Notes under the pieces: generated by a model | The model's input: the letters and a program-made list of their open reading frames with translations, nothing else | Database searches by the model: none | What the model was told of the DNA's origin: nothing | Source: Atribacter laminatus | GTDB lineage: Bacteria > Atribacterota > Atribacteria > Atribacterales > Atribacteraceae | Length of the DNA stretch: 64,000 bases | Reading direction: 5' to 3' | Assembly (NCBI RefSeq): GCF_015775515.1 | Contig: NZ_CP065383.1 | Span: forward strand, 2,294,001 to 2,358,000 | Made by a program: the position numbers and the translations under genes | Shown: in pieces, positions 35,304 to 44,386 of the stretch | Layout: every line of letters begins with the position of its first letter | Position numbering within the stretch: position 1 is the stretch's first letter

Positions 35304-36632
35304 TTATTGCGCAATCGGTGAAGAGTACTTGGTCATGAGTTCTGCTCCATAAGCTGCTGCTTCTTCGGGAGTCATTTGACCACTTACAACTTTATTTACA
35401 GTATCAGCCAAAACATCAGCACCAGAGATGTCGCCAATACCGGTATTAACCCATTTACCATATTCAAATCCATAGAGCGTAGCATAATCATTTAAAGCTT
35501 CCATGGCAATTTTATGAGCATTTTCGAATCGTTTAACTATCGGATCATCCCAATATTCCTTGGCTTGGGAAGCGGCAACACTGGTTGGAAAGAAACCACC
35601 GGGTTCTTGACCAGATGTTAATATAGCGTTTATATCAGGTCTCATCATGAAACGAACGAAGTCGTAAACTGCTTCTTTGTGGCCTGGTTTTTCTAAAGTA
35701 TCTTTATAGAGATGGACTTCATTGGGGTAGGTAATTGTCCCCCGTTCAGTTCGCTCTTTATAAAAAGGTATATGGGCAGCATCATAGTCATCGCTATCAA
35801 ACTCTTCGTGGAATCTTTTCTGGACTGATGGAAAGTAGGGAGACATGGCCAAGGTTCCTGCTGCAATATTCAATTCGATTTCTCCCCAAGACCAGGCTTC
35901 TGCTCCGGGTGGAGCAAATTTGATTAAATCGTTATATAGTTTCAGCGCTTCAATTGTTTCTGGGCTATTAAAGGTGATATTTCCATTTTCATCAAAGAAT
36001 CGCGCACCGGTACTTGCCATAAATATATAGGCTTGTTCGTCAGTCATCAGATTCTTTGCTCCACCAATACCAATACCATATACTTCTTCTTCCGAATTTT
36101 CGGTGATCTTTTTGGCATAATCAAGTACTTCATCCCAGGTTTTTGGTGGTTCAGTCGTTCCAACGTATTCTTCGAGGAAACTAGGTCGATAGGTCATAAG
36201 CATGACCATAGTCATTATAGGAACTCCCCAATAATCACCGTCATAGAAATACATATTCTTCTGGTTGGGGAATATTTGGTATTTTTCATCAATTTCTTCC
36301 ACTAAATCAGTTAGTGGTGCCAGAGAACCGGTCTTAAACATGGTTGTAACGAAATCAGGTAAACCAAATTGGAAATCAGGGAGTGTGTTCGCTTCAATAG
36401 CAGCTAAGGTTTTAACCCAAGCATCACCCCACATGACAACTTCTTGTTTTAAAATGATGTTGGGGTTTTCTTTCATGAAAAGGTCGATCACTTTTTGAAA
36501 TGCTGCGACCCGGTGAGCAGGTGCTTCGTGATGCCAAAAGGTTATTTCTAATGGTTGATCTTGAGCAAAAGTTACACTTCCCAATACCATGACTAAAACA
36601 AAAACCATCGGGAATAAAATCCCTTTTTTCAT
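35304..36632 (-). CDS. ABC sugar-binding protein
   Basis: 442 residues with a signal peptide (MKKGILFPMVFVLVMVLGSVTFAQ). The mature protein is a family-1 solute-binding protein: LEITFWHHEAPAHRVAAFQKVIDLFMKENPNI at the start, GVPIMTMVMLMTYRPSFLEEY in the first lobe, and SPYFPSVQKRF later. Captures the sugar outside the membrane and hands it to the two permeases. The gene before it encodes a SIS-domain protein and the gene after it begins beyond a strong hairpin. Confidence 0.92.
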   Translation of the reverse strand: MKKGILFPMVFVLVMVLGSVTFAQDQPLEITFWHHEAPAHRVAAFQKVIDLFMKENPNIILKQEVVMWGDAWVKTLAAIEANTLPDFQFGLPDFVTTMFKTGSLAPLTDLVEEIDEKYQIFPNQKNMYFYDGDYWGVPIMTMVMLMTYRPSFLEEYVGTTEPPKTWDEVLDYAKKITENSEEEVYGIGIGGAKNLMTDEQAYIFMASTGARFFDENGNITFNSPETIEALKLYNDLIKFAPPGAEAWSWGEIELNIAAGTLAMSPYFPSVQKRFHEEFDSDDYDAAHIPFYKERTERGTITYPNEVHLYKDTLEKPGHKEAVYDFVRFMMRPDINAILTSGQEPGGFFPTSVAASQAKEYWDDPIVKRFENAHKIAMEALNDYATLYGFEYGKWVNTGIGDISGADVLADTVNKVVSGQMTPEEAAAYGAELMTKYSSPIAQ

Positions 36633-36691
36633 TGTATAACCCTCCTATATAAAAAAAGTATTTAACCAAAAACAATTAAACTTAACAAAAT

Positions 36692-37453
36692 CTATAAATT
36701 TTTAATTCGGTTAAAATATTCTTCAACATATTTTGCATTGGCTTCATCACCGCCAATTCGATTGGCACTCATCCATACTTTGGGGGTTACTCCTTTGTTC
36801 ACCATATATTTAATGGTTTCAATTTCAATGCGGCGTACGATATATCCGTCAGTCATAGCTGAAATAGGAGCGAAAGGTCGATCGAAATTATCAATCTCCA
36901 TGACAGAGTCACCTATAGGGTTATAATCATCAATGAAAAGATCGACCAAATCCATCATGTTCTTACGGCTGGGATGGCGAGTAAAGTGATCCTTGGGGAT
37001 CTTTTCTTGCCATTCACTTCCTCCAATACCGATCGTGTAAGCTTTTTTCTTTTTGCATTCTAAAGTAGCATCGATAGCGGCAGCATTTACTCCGATATTA
37101 TTGAATATAATTGTTACGTCTCCAGCTTTGACTCCATAATAATCGACAACTCGGTTCATATAATCCGGACACCTTTCAATACGCATTCCATGAGTAGCCC
37201 CACAAGCACCATATAGTGCTCCTATTGGGATGATGTAATTGACCGGAACCAAACCACCAGCTCGATAAAACATATCATACGCAGGAATATCTGTATGTCC
37301 TCCAGTACCAATTACATGGAGCAAACCATCTTTCATGAGGGTATCGCCGATAACTTGCCCGGCTTTTTCAAAGTTTTTTGCTTGTTCTTTTTCAATTTTT
37401 TGGAGAAACTCAATGGTAATATCAAGATAGCTTTTTCCTTTTACCACGGGCAT
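36692..37453 (-). CDS. SIS-domain phosphosugar-binding protein
   Basis: 253 residues of the SIS_2 / COG4821-like group, about the length of that group. The phosphosugar loop is LLHVIGTGGHTDIPAYDMFYRAGGL (about 43-67), with DVTIIFNNIGVNAAAID and KKAYTIGIGGSEWQ as the second half. Members bind or isomerise phosphorylated sugars; the substrate is unknown. GGAGG lies only 3 bases before ATG 37453 but 8 before GTG 37447, so the real start may be two codons later. It is the first gene of the importer operon and is related to the SIS protein at 38839. Confidence 0.85.
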   Translation of the reverse strand: MPVVKGKSYLDITIEFLQKIEKEQAKNFEKAGQVIGDTLMKDGLLHVIGTGGHTDIPAYDMFYRAGGLVPVNYIIPIGALYGACGATHGMRIERCPDYMNRVVDYYGVKAGDVTIIFNNIGVNAAAIDATLECKKKKAYTIGIGGSEWQEKIPKDHFTRHPSRKNMMDLVDLFIDDYNPIGDSVMEIDNFDRPFAPISAMTDGYIVRRIEIETIKYMVNKGVTPKVWMSANRIGGDEANAKYVEEYFNRIKNL

Positions 37454-37530
37454 GACCTCCTTTTTTATTTACTAAAGAAGAATAAAAAATTCACCTCCTC
37501 AATATATTTATCAAAAAAACAATTATATCA

Positions 37531-37540
37531 TGTATATACA
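37531..37540. promoter_or_regulatory. Candidate GntR/HutC operator before the importer operon
   Basis: TGTATATACA is a perfect palindrome matching GTNTANAC, the core bound by many HutC-type GntR regulators. It lies 78 bases upstream of the SIS gene, between it and the regulator gene. The 37454-37789 gap has no other clear feature. Confidence 0.45.
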
Positions 37541-37789
37541 GGTTACATTGAGATATAATAAGCTGTCAAGAGAAAATGATGAAAATTGTATAGATTTGCC
37601 CATTGTTTATAGTAGTTGATCCTTCGGTTTTAATGGTAAAAAAACAAGGTAATTATGAATATTTTAAAACCCGGAGCGCATGAGTAGTCAGTAACTGTCA
37701 ATATGGGGATGAATACAGATTAATCAAAACTGGTATTTAGAAATAATTTTAAAATTAATAAAAAGATTGAATCCTTATTTTTCTATTGA

Positions 37790-38548
37790 CTATTTATTCT
37801 TCTGATGGATAACGTTTCTTTTATCAATCATAAATTTATATCTGTCGGCTCGATAGAGAAAAGTAACATATTCTATCGGTGTATCCAATTCATCAAAAGT
37901 GACCCTCTCGCAAAGCAATCCAGGGATATTGGTAGATACATCAAGAAGCTTGGCTTCCTTGGTTTTTAGTAAAACAGCTTCAACACTTTGTTTTGCCCAT
38001 AAAACAGGGTGATCGATAAAATCATTCAAGATCTCGCACAAATCTCTTCTTTCAATTTCTTGTTCACTGGTTTGCATAAATTTAAAGAATATCCGATAAG
38101 GCAAAAACACGTTTTGCAAGCAGATCGGTTCGTGGTTGGCATAGAGAAGCATTTTAACATAAATAATTTTTTCTTCTTGATCAAGATTGAGTACCTCGGT
38201 AATTTTGGGATATGGCTCATCAATTCGTCGTTCCAATAGTTTCCGTTCGGGTATAAGACCGCGACAAATCATATCATCAGTAAAGGTTGTAACATAGGTT
38301 AATTTCTCAATGATTTTGGGTTCACAAACAAAACTGCCCTTACCGGCAACTCTCTGAATGTATCCTTCGTTTACCAGATCGCTAATAACTCGTCTTACCG
38401 TCATTCGACTGATGTTATACTTTTTACAAAACTCGGACTCAGAGAACAACTTATCACCAGGTTTTAATTTTCCACTTTCAATCATTGAAAGAATTATTTT
38501 CCTCAGTTGTATATGGAGTGGAACTGGAGATGTTTTTTCAAGAAGCAC
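37790..38548 (-). CDS. GntR-family regulator, HutC/UTRA type
   Basis: 252 residues. N-terminal winged helix (PLHIQLRKIILSMIESGKLKPGDKLFSESEFCKKYNISRMTVRRVISDLVNEGYIQRVAGKGSFV, about 10-75) and a C-terminal UTRA ligand domain (about 95-240) that typically senses a phosphorylated sugar or amino sugar. It lies between the importer operon and the divergent SIS-kinase-nagB operon, so it probably controls both. Start is GTG. Confidence 0.9.
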   Translation of the reverse strand: MLLEKTSPVPLHIQLRKIILSMIESGKLKPGDKLFSESEFCKKYNISRMTVRRVISDLVNEGYIQRVAGKGSFVCEPKIIEKLTYVTTFTDDMICRGLIPERKLLERRIDEPYPKITEVLNLDQEEKIIYVKMLLYANHEPICLQNVFLPYRIFFKFMQTSEQEIERRDLCEILNDFIDHPVLWAKQSVEAVLLKTKEAKLLDVSTNIPGLLCERVTFDELDTPIEYVTFLYRADRYKFMIDKRNVIHQKNK

Positions 38549-38593
38549 CTATTCTTTTCACACCTTTCGGTAATATATATATATATTATAACA

Positions 38594-38619
38594 TCTTGTT
38601 AGAACTAGTTATAACAAGA
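38594..38619. promoter_or_regulatory. 26-bp near-perfect palindrome, candidate regulator operator
   Basis: Outer arms TCTTGTTA and TAACAAGA around a palindromic AACTAGTT core; 24 of 26 positions are symmetric, the two exceptions being the G at 38602 and the A at 38611. It is 46 bases upstream of the GntR gene start and 220 bases upstream of the divergent SIS gene, so it may be the autoregulation site. Confidence 0.55.
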
Positions 38620-38838
38620 ATAAAAAATTCTTTTTCATAAGTCAATACTTTTTAGCGGTAACCAGCTAAAAGTCATTAGTTTTGAGTTTAGGTGTTTCCT
38701 TCGACTCAGTTTTTATTATCAAGGAAGAATGATCTTTATTTCTCAACTGCTCTTTGCCGGAGTAATTAAATACTTTAAAAAAATAATGGTAAACTACTTT
38801 AGTATAAGCAAGTAGATATTCAATATTAGGAGAAAAAA

Positions 38839-39588
38839 ATGGATATGAATTTTGCTTTTAATTTGAGTTATTATGAAAAAGTGAACAATCAGCTCAGGAA
38901 CATAATTGATTCAGAAAAAGAAAAAATGATGCAAGCTTCAGTTCAAATTGCTCAGTCTATTGCCAATCAAGGACTTGTTCATATTTTTGGAACCGGTCAT
39001 TCTCACCTGTTCGGTGAAGAAGCTTTTTATCGAGCCGGGGGCTTAGCATGCGTCAATCCGATTCTTGAACCTTCACTTATGCTCCATGCTGGAGCCATGA
39101 AATCTTCGGCGCTCGAAGACTTACAAGGCTATGCCGAGAAAATATTCAACCATGTTCAACCTGAGAAATCAGATATATTTATCATTTTTTCCAATTCTGG
39201 AGTGAATCATGTTCCAGTTGAGATGGCCAAGATAGTTAAAAATTCTCAGCTTCCTCTCATTGGTATCGGATCAAAAAAATACAGCGAGTTTTTAAAAAAC
39301 ACCAAAAAACGTCAATCTTTGAGTGATTTTTCTGATATATTCATTGATAATCATGCTGAAATCGGAGATGCCGTTTTGTCTGTATTCGGAATTGAGCAGA
39401 AAATTGCGCCAACATCTACAGTCTGTGGCGCTTTTATTCTCAATTTGATATTAGCAAATGTTTCAATGTGGCTTGTTCAGCAGCAAAAAATAACCCCTCC
39501 AATATTTATTAGTGGCAATCTACCCGATGGGAAGAAGAAAAATACCGAACTCTATAACCAATATCGAAAAAGAGTGAGAGCTTTATGA
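38839..39588 (+). CDS. SIS-domain phosphosugar-binding protein, second paralogue
   Basis: 249 residues, same group as the protein at 36692: GLVHIFGTGHSHLFGEEAFYRAGGL (about 47-71) aligns with the matching block there, then DIFIIFSNSGVNHVPVEMAK and PLIGIGSKKYSEF. Overlaps the kinase start by 4 bases (ATGA), so the three forward genes form one operon. Likely an isomerase or phosphosugar-binding protein for the same pathway; the two paralogues may act on two intermediates or form a heteromer. Confidence 0.85.
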   Translation: MDMNFAFNLSYYEKVNNQLRNIIDSEKEKMMQASVQIAQSIANQGLVHIFGTGHSHLFGEEAFYRAGGLACVNPILEPSLMLHAGAMKSSALEDLQGYAEKIFNHVQPEKSDIFIIFSNSGVNHVPVEMAKIVKNSQLPLIGIGSKKYSEFLKNTKKRQSLSDFSDIFIDNHAEIGDAVLSVFGIEQKIAPTSTVCGAFILNLILANVSMWLVQQQKITPPIFISGNLPDGKKKNTELYNQYRKRVRAL

Positions 39589-41090
39589 TAAAAGATTCTC
39601 CTTATATTTTAACTATAGATATCGGTACCACCAATTTAAAATGTATAATTTATGATAAAAAGGGAAGAATTAAGGCAAAATTATCACAATCCCATCCCAC
39701 TCACTTTTCGCTTCCTGGATATGCCGAACAAAATCCAACTGTTTGGGTATCCAATCTACAGAATCTTCTTCGGATAATGGGAGGTAAACATCCAGAAATA
39801 ATTCAATCTATTCAGGGAATATCTCTTACTGGACAGATGCATGGACCGGTTTTTTTAGATTCAAAGCAAGAAATAGCCTATCCTTGTCTTATTTGGTCTG
39901 ATACCAGAGCACATAAGGAAGTTTCTTTTTTAAAAAACACTTTTACCACCGATTCTATTTTAAAAATTACTGGAAACCCAGTTCAAGAAAGCTTTGCTCT
40001 TCCTAAAATTCTATGGTTGAAAGATCAACAACCAAATCTTTTTTCTCAAATCGATAAAATCATATTTCCTAAGGATTATCTCGGATTTCTTTTAACCGGT
40101 ACTATTGCTACCGATCATTCTGATGCTTCTGGATCGATGCTATACAATCTAGCAAATCACTGCTGGAGTGAAGAAATTATTGATACCTGTGAATTAAGAA
40201 AGCCCTTATTTCCAAATATTATCCAGAGTGATGCCATTTTAGGAAGGGTAACTCGAGAAGCTGCCCAGCAATTTGGCATACCAGAAGGAGTTCCTGTTAT
40301 TAAAGGTGGTGGAGATTTAGCAACAACTGCATTAGCAACTGGAACCGGTAAAAAAGAAAGTATTTCACTCTGTATTGGTACTGCAGCACAAATGTTGATG
40401 AGTTTTGATTCAATCGAAGAAAAATTATTGGGACATTTATACTTTTTTTCTCATTGCTTACCCCAAAGCTATTTTTGCCTTGGGACAGTTCCAACCGGGG
40501 GATCATCCATACAATGGTTTCAAGATCTTTTTGAGTTGAAAAATATTGAATTTATTTATAATGAATTAAACATCACCTTTGATGATGCAATTGAAAGGAA
40601 TACTCTCTTTTTCCCTTATTTAATGGGAACTGGTACTCCACATTTTGATTACCGAGCCAACGGTGCCTTTTTAGGACTTCGGATTAATCATAAAAGATGT
40701 GATTTGATATATTCCATTGTTGAAGGAATAATTTTTGCCTTAAAAGATTCTCTGACCTCGATATTAAAACCAAACTTAGGAAAAATATTTTTAAGTGGTG
40801 GTGCTACTCGTTTTTCTATGTGGCCTAAGTTGGTAAGCAATATTTTTAATCTTCCAGTTTATACTTATCAAAATGCTGACTCTGCCACCATTGGAGCTTT
40901 TCTTCTTGGAGCAAGACGATTAGGACTTATTGAAGATTATGACAGCATTATTAACGGTTTTATACCCGAAGAACCAGTTCATCCGCAAAAAAAATTTGTT
41001 CAAAAGCTTGAGAAAAAGTTTGAAAAATATAGGCATTTTTCATTATTAATCAGAGAATATTCGACTTATGAAAAAGATTTTTTAGTATAA
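39585..41090 (+). CDS. FGGY-family sugar kinase (xylulokinase-like)
   Basis: 501 residues. N-terminal ATPase-fold lobe ILTIDIGTTNLKCIIYDKKGRIKAKL, then ISLTGQMHGPVFLD near 85-98 (usual in xylulokinases and relatives), LIWSDTRAHKE, and C-terminal lobe with IFLSGGATRFSMWPKLVSNIFNLPV near 405. Phosphorylates a sugar, ketose or sugar acid using ATP. Being between a SIS protein and NagB, it likely phosphorylates the imported compound; the true substrate is not readable. Confidence 0.9.
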   Translation: MIKDSPYILTIDIGTTNLKCIIYDKKGRIKAKLSQSHPTHFSLPGYAEQNPTVWVSNLQNLLRIMGGKHPEIIQSIQGISLTGQMHGPVFLDSKQEIAYPCLIWSDTRAHKEVSFLKNTFTTDSILKITGNPVQESFALPKILWLKDQQPNLFSQIDKIIFPKDYLGFLLTGTIATDHSDASGSMLYNLANHCWSEEIIDTCELRKPLFPNIIQSDAILGRVTREAAQQFGIPEGVPVIKGGGDLATTALATGTGKKESISLCIGTAAQMLMSFDSIEEKLLGHLYFFSHCLPQSYFCLGTVPTGGSSIQWFQDLFELKNIEFIYNELNITFDDAIERNTLFFPYLMGTGTPHFDYRANGAFLGLRINHKRCDLIYSIVEGIIFALKDSLTSILKPNLGKIFLSGGATRFSMWPKLVSNIFNLPVYTYQNADSATIGAFLLGARRLGLIEDYDSIINGFIPEEPVHPQKKFVQKLEKKFEKYRHFSLLIREYSTYEKDFLV

Positions 41091-41115
41091 ACTTAAAAAA
41101 GCGGAGGATTGATTA

Positions 41116-41832
41116 ATGGATATCATTTATGCCAGCAATTATGAGGATATGAGTCGAAAAGCAGCAACGACTATTGCCCAACAGGTTATTAAAAAACCAA
41201 CATCAGTATTAGGTTTTGCTACAGGTTCCACACCCCTTAGAACTTATGAAATACTCATTGAATTCCATCGACAGGGGATTGTCGATTTTTCTTACATCAA
41301 TACCTTTAATCTTGATGAATATGTTGGACTATCCTCAGATCATCCTCAAAGCTATTCATTTTTTATGTTTAAAAACTTTTTTCGTCAAATACAGCTTGAT
41401 CCAAGTCGTGTTCATATCCCTTTGGGAACCGCTTTAGATCTGTCGAGGGAATGTACTGATTATGAAGAAGCAATTCAAAACTTGAGTGGAATCGATTTTC
41501 AATTGCTTGGTTTAGGCTCAAATGGTCATATTGGATTCAACGAGCCAGGAGTACATTTTAACAGTGTAACCCACGTTGTTTCTCTCAGTCAGGAGACCAT
41601 CAAAGCAAATTCACGATTTTTCAATTCTTTAGAAGAAGTTCCAAAAAAAGCGATTACTATGGGGATAAAATCAATTATGAATACACGAAAAATTCTTCTT
41701 TTAGTGAGTGGAGAGAAAAAAGCTGAAATAATTCGTCGAGCTCTTTCGGGATCTATCAGCGAAGAGGTACCAGCATCGGTTTTACAACTTCACCCCAATA
41801 CAACCGTGATAATCGATCAATCAATTTTATAA
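41116..41832 (+). CDS. nagB: Glucosamine-6-phosphate deaminase
   Basis: Converts glucosamine 6-phosphate to fructose 6-phosphate and ammonia. 238 residues with FATGSTPLRTYEIL near 34, NTFNLDEYVGL near 64-74 containing the catalytic Asp, and the active-site block LLGLGSNGHIGFNEPG near 128-143 with His and Glu. SD GGAGG before the ATG. No nagA deacetylase gene is nearby, which argues for a non-acetylated substrate or for deacetylation elsewhere. Confidence 0.93.
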   Translation: MDIIYASNYEDMSRKAATTIAQQVIKKPTSVLGFATGSTPLRTYEILIEFHRQGIVDFSYINTFNLDEYVGLSSDHPQSYSFFMFKNFFRQIQLDPSRVHIPLGTALDLSRECTDYEEAIQNLSGIDFQLLGLGSNGHIGFNEPGVHFNSVTHVVSLSQETIKANSRFFNSLEEVPKKAITMGIKSIMNTRKILLLVSGEKKAEIIRRALSGSISEEVPASVLQLHPNTTVIIDQSIL

Positions 41833-41910
41833 AAGTGTTTTGTATCACACTATTCAAAACTATGGAAAATACAAAGGAATATATTGAATAATGCAGCAGG
41901 ATACCAGTGG

Positions 41911-43065
41911 CTAAAAATACTTTGATCGTGAACAAAGAGTAATAATTAAACCTGAAAAGAGTGAAATGAAGATAATTGAAACACGGTAGGTTCCAGTTAG
42001 GTCGATTAAAGAACCGAAAACGACTGGAAGGGCAAGAGGCCCAACGTTTCCCAATGATGAAATTACACCCACAACACCACCTACCGAAGAAGCATATCTT
42101 TCCAGTTCGGCTGGTATAGCGAGGCTAATGGTTAAAATACTATTTAAACAGAATCCAGCTATGAATAAGCTTAAGTTAAATAAAGCATGATGACTGGTAT
42201 TTATTCCTAAAGTGGATAAAAGGGTTACGATCCCCATTAGAGTTAATAGAGAGTTACGGTTTTTCAATCGATCAGAGACGAATCCAATAATAGGGCCTGA
42301 GAAGAAAAAACCTAAAGGGAGTAAAGTTGCCACAGAAGGACTAAGATTTTTCATTTCGATTATTTTTGGAATCCAGGTCGCTAAGGTATCATAACCACCC
42401 ATACCAGCTATAACTAAAAGTAATAAAATCCACAAAGAACGATCTCTGAGGATAACTTTAAATTGACTCAATTGAATTGTTTCAGTTTTCAAATGAGTCG
42501 CGGGAATCAAGATCCACCAAAATGCTGATACCAAAACCGGTATAAGGGCATAAATGAACAGAATGGTCCTCCAACTGATAAAGTTTAATAAACTTGGCGT
42601 AAACGCAATAGCAGTTGCATTCCCAGCAGCAAAACCAGCAACATAAATTCCGGTAGCAAAACCAGTTGATGTTTTTTGAAATGATTTTTTAACTAAAATT
42701 GGCAGAATTGGGAGAACTGATAATAAACCAAAACCAAGAGCGAGCTGAGTAAGAAGAAGGGTAGCATAACTCTGGGTAAAGGGGCGAATGACTGCTGCAA
42801 TTGCTGATATGGGAAGAGCAATCCGAAAGGCATTCCGAAAACCAATATGATCTCCTATAAGTCCCCAGGGGATACGAGAAGCAACCAAACTGATCATAGC
42901 AATCCCAAAAATAAAGGCAAACCCAGCATGAGAAAGGTTCATTTCTTTCATGATAATTGTTGAAAGTGGAGCAGTTGAAAAGAGAAGGAGATGAAGCATA
43001 AAGGCAATCGAAAATGCAAAAAGCGACATTTTTAATTGATGATGATTCATCGAATTTTTTATCAT
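41911..43065 (-). CDS. MFS transporter
   Basis: 384 residues with about twelve membrane helices and the loop 2-3 signature region RIPWGLIGDHIGFRNAFR near residue 65, and the loop 8-9 equivalent GFVSDRLKNRNSLL. Resembles the nitrate/cyanate-type or sugar-acid MFS carriers (CynX/NarK-like), substrate uncertain. Lies 65 bases upstream of nothing else on its strand except the dehydrogenase gene, which precedes it, so the two may be co-transcribed. Confidence 0.82.
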   Translation of the reverse strand: MIKNSMNHHQLKMSLFAFSIAFMLHLLLFSTAPLSTIIMKEMNLSHAGFAFIFGIAMISLVASRIPWGLIGDHIGFRNAFRIALPISAIAAVIRPFTQSYATLLLTQLALGFGLLSVLPILPILVKKSFQKTSTGFATGIYVAGFAAGNATAIAFTPSLLNFISWRTILFIYALIPVLVSAFWWILIPATHLKTETIQLSQFKVILRDRSLWILLLLVIAGMGGYDTLATWIPKIIEMKNLSPSVATLLPLGFFFSGPIIGFVSDRLKNRNSLLTLMGIVTLLSTLGINTSHHALFNLSLFIAGFCLNSILTISLAIPAELERYASSVGGVVGVISSLGNVGPLALPVVFGSLIDLTGTYRVSIIFISLFSGLIITLCSRSKYF

Positions 43066-43130
43066 GAAAAGACTCCTTACTTCTTGGAATTGCTTTTACC
43101 TTTTAAAATCCGCTTAAATATTTATGCCAA

Positions 43131-44159
43131 TTATTCCAAAATGATAACGCCTTTCATATATTCAGTATTCTCTCCCGATGCTGCTTCAAACCCTTTAGCT
43201 AGGTCTTCAAGGTAAAATTTATGAGTGACCAATTGATCGAGAGGAAGGAAGTGGTTTTGATATCCCCAAACCCCTTTGGCGACATCTTCCATAAAATTGA
43301 GAGAATGCCAGGGGTGAACCGAGGTGACTATCGGTGATTTAAACATCAGTTGATAACCAAGAGTGTTGCTCATTATTTGATCACCAGCGTAAAATGACGA
43401 TGCGATGATTCTGCCCCTGCCTTGATACCCATAAAAGGATGCATTGCGAATCATCAACGAAGCCATTTCCAGGCCTTTTAATTTTCCAGTTATTTCAATT
43501 GCCACATCTACCCCTCGATTATCAGTTAAATCTTGGATAAATTGTTCACAGTCATCTCGTTTAGGATTGAGGGTTATTTGGGCACCAAATTTTTTAGCCC
43601 ATTCCAGGCGTGAATCTTGGAGGTCGATAGCGATAAGGCCTTGAAGGGGCATTTGTTTTAAAGCTGATAGCGTTAATAAACCCATTGTTCCACAACCAAT
43701 GACGGCAACAAAATCACCATATTCAGGACGGGCAGATCGAACCATGTTCGATATACAACCTAAAGGCTCAGCTAAACAGTATTCTGGATTCTTAACCGAA
43801 TCGGGAATTTTAACCAATTTTTTAGGAATAGTAACCACATGTGACGCAAATGACCCATCAATCGGTCCCCCGACTCGGTCGCCAATTTTAAAATTTTTTA
43901 CCTCACTTCCGACATCAATAACAATACCTGATGGTTCATGACCCAGTTCAACCGGGTATGGAATTTCTTTTTGAAAGCGATAGTTTTCGAGTCCTTCGAT
44001 AATCGTGACACTTTCTCCCAAATAGGTGGACATCTCAGTGTGGCATATACCGCAAGTATTAATTTTTACAAGAACCTCATCTTTTTTTAAGAGTGGAATT
44101 TCTTCTTGTTCAATAATAAAAGTTTTTGGCGATATGAGTTTGGCAACTTTTCTTTTCAT
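43131..44159 (-). CDS. Zinc-dependent alcohol/polyol dehydrogenase
   Basis: 342 residues of the medium-chain dehydrogenase superfamily: catalytic zinc Cys and His in NTCGICHTEMSTYLG and ELGHEPSG, DVGSEVKNFKIGDRV, and the NAD(P) site VAVIGCGTMGLLTLSAL near 175. The usual four-cysteine structural zinc loop is absent, as in some sorbitol-dehydrogenase-like members. Oxidises a polyol or sugar alcohol, or reduces the matching ketone. ATG with GGAGG upstream. May feed the adjacent carbohydrate locus. Confidence 0.88.
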   Translation of the reverse strand: MKRKVAKLISPKTFIIEQEEIPLLKKDEVLVKINTCGICHTEMSTYLGESVTIIEGLENYRFQKEIPYPVELGHEPSGIVIDVGSEVKNFKIGDRVGGPIDGSFASHVVTIPKKLVKIPDSVKNPEYCLAEPLGCISNMVRSARPEYGDFVAVIGCGTMGLLTLSALKQMPLQGLIAIDLQDSRLEWAKKFGAQITLNPKRDDCEQFIQDLTDNRGVDVAIEITGKLKGLEMASLMIRNASFYGYQGRGRIIASSFYAGDQIMSNTLGYQLMFKSPIVTSVHPWHSLNFMEDVAKGVWGYQNHFLPLDQLVTHKFYLEDLAKGFEAASGENTEYMKGVIILE

Positions 44160-44386
44160 TATGTTCCTCCATCGACTGTGGTTTAATGGATATTAAAATT
44201 TTCTATCCATTTTAACCTTTCAAGTCTTTTATGGCTATATCAAAGAGACGCTAATGTTTAATGAATTTGAAAAAAAATAAAAAGATTAAAGATATGCAAT
44301 ATTTTTCCGATAAACATAGGCAAAGAATTATAAAATAAAGCTTTTAAAAAGCTCTCATTTTTAAAAAATAAAAAAAGGAGAATTAT

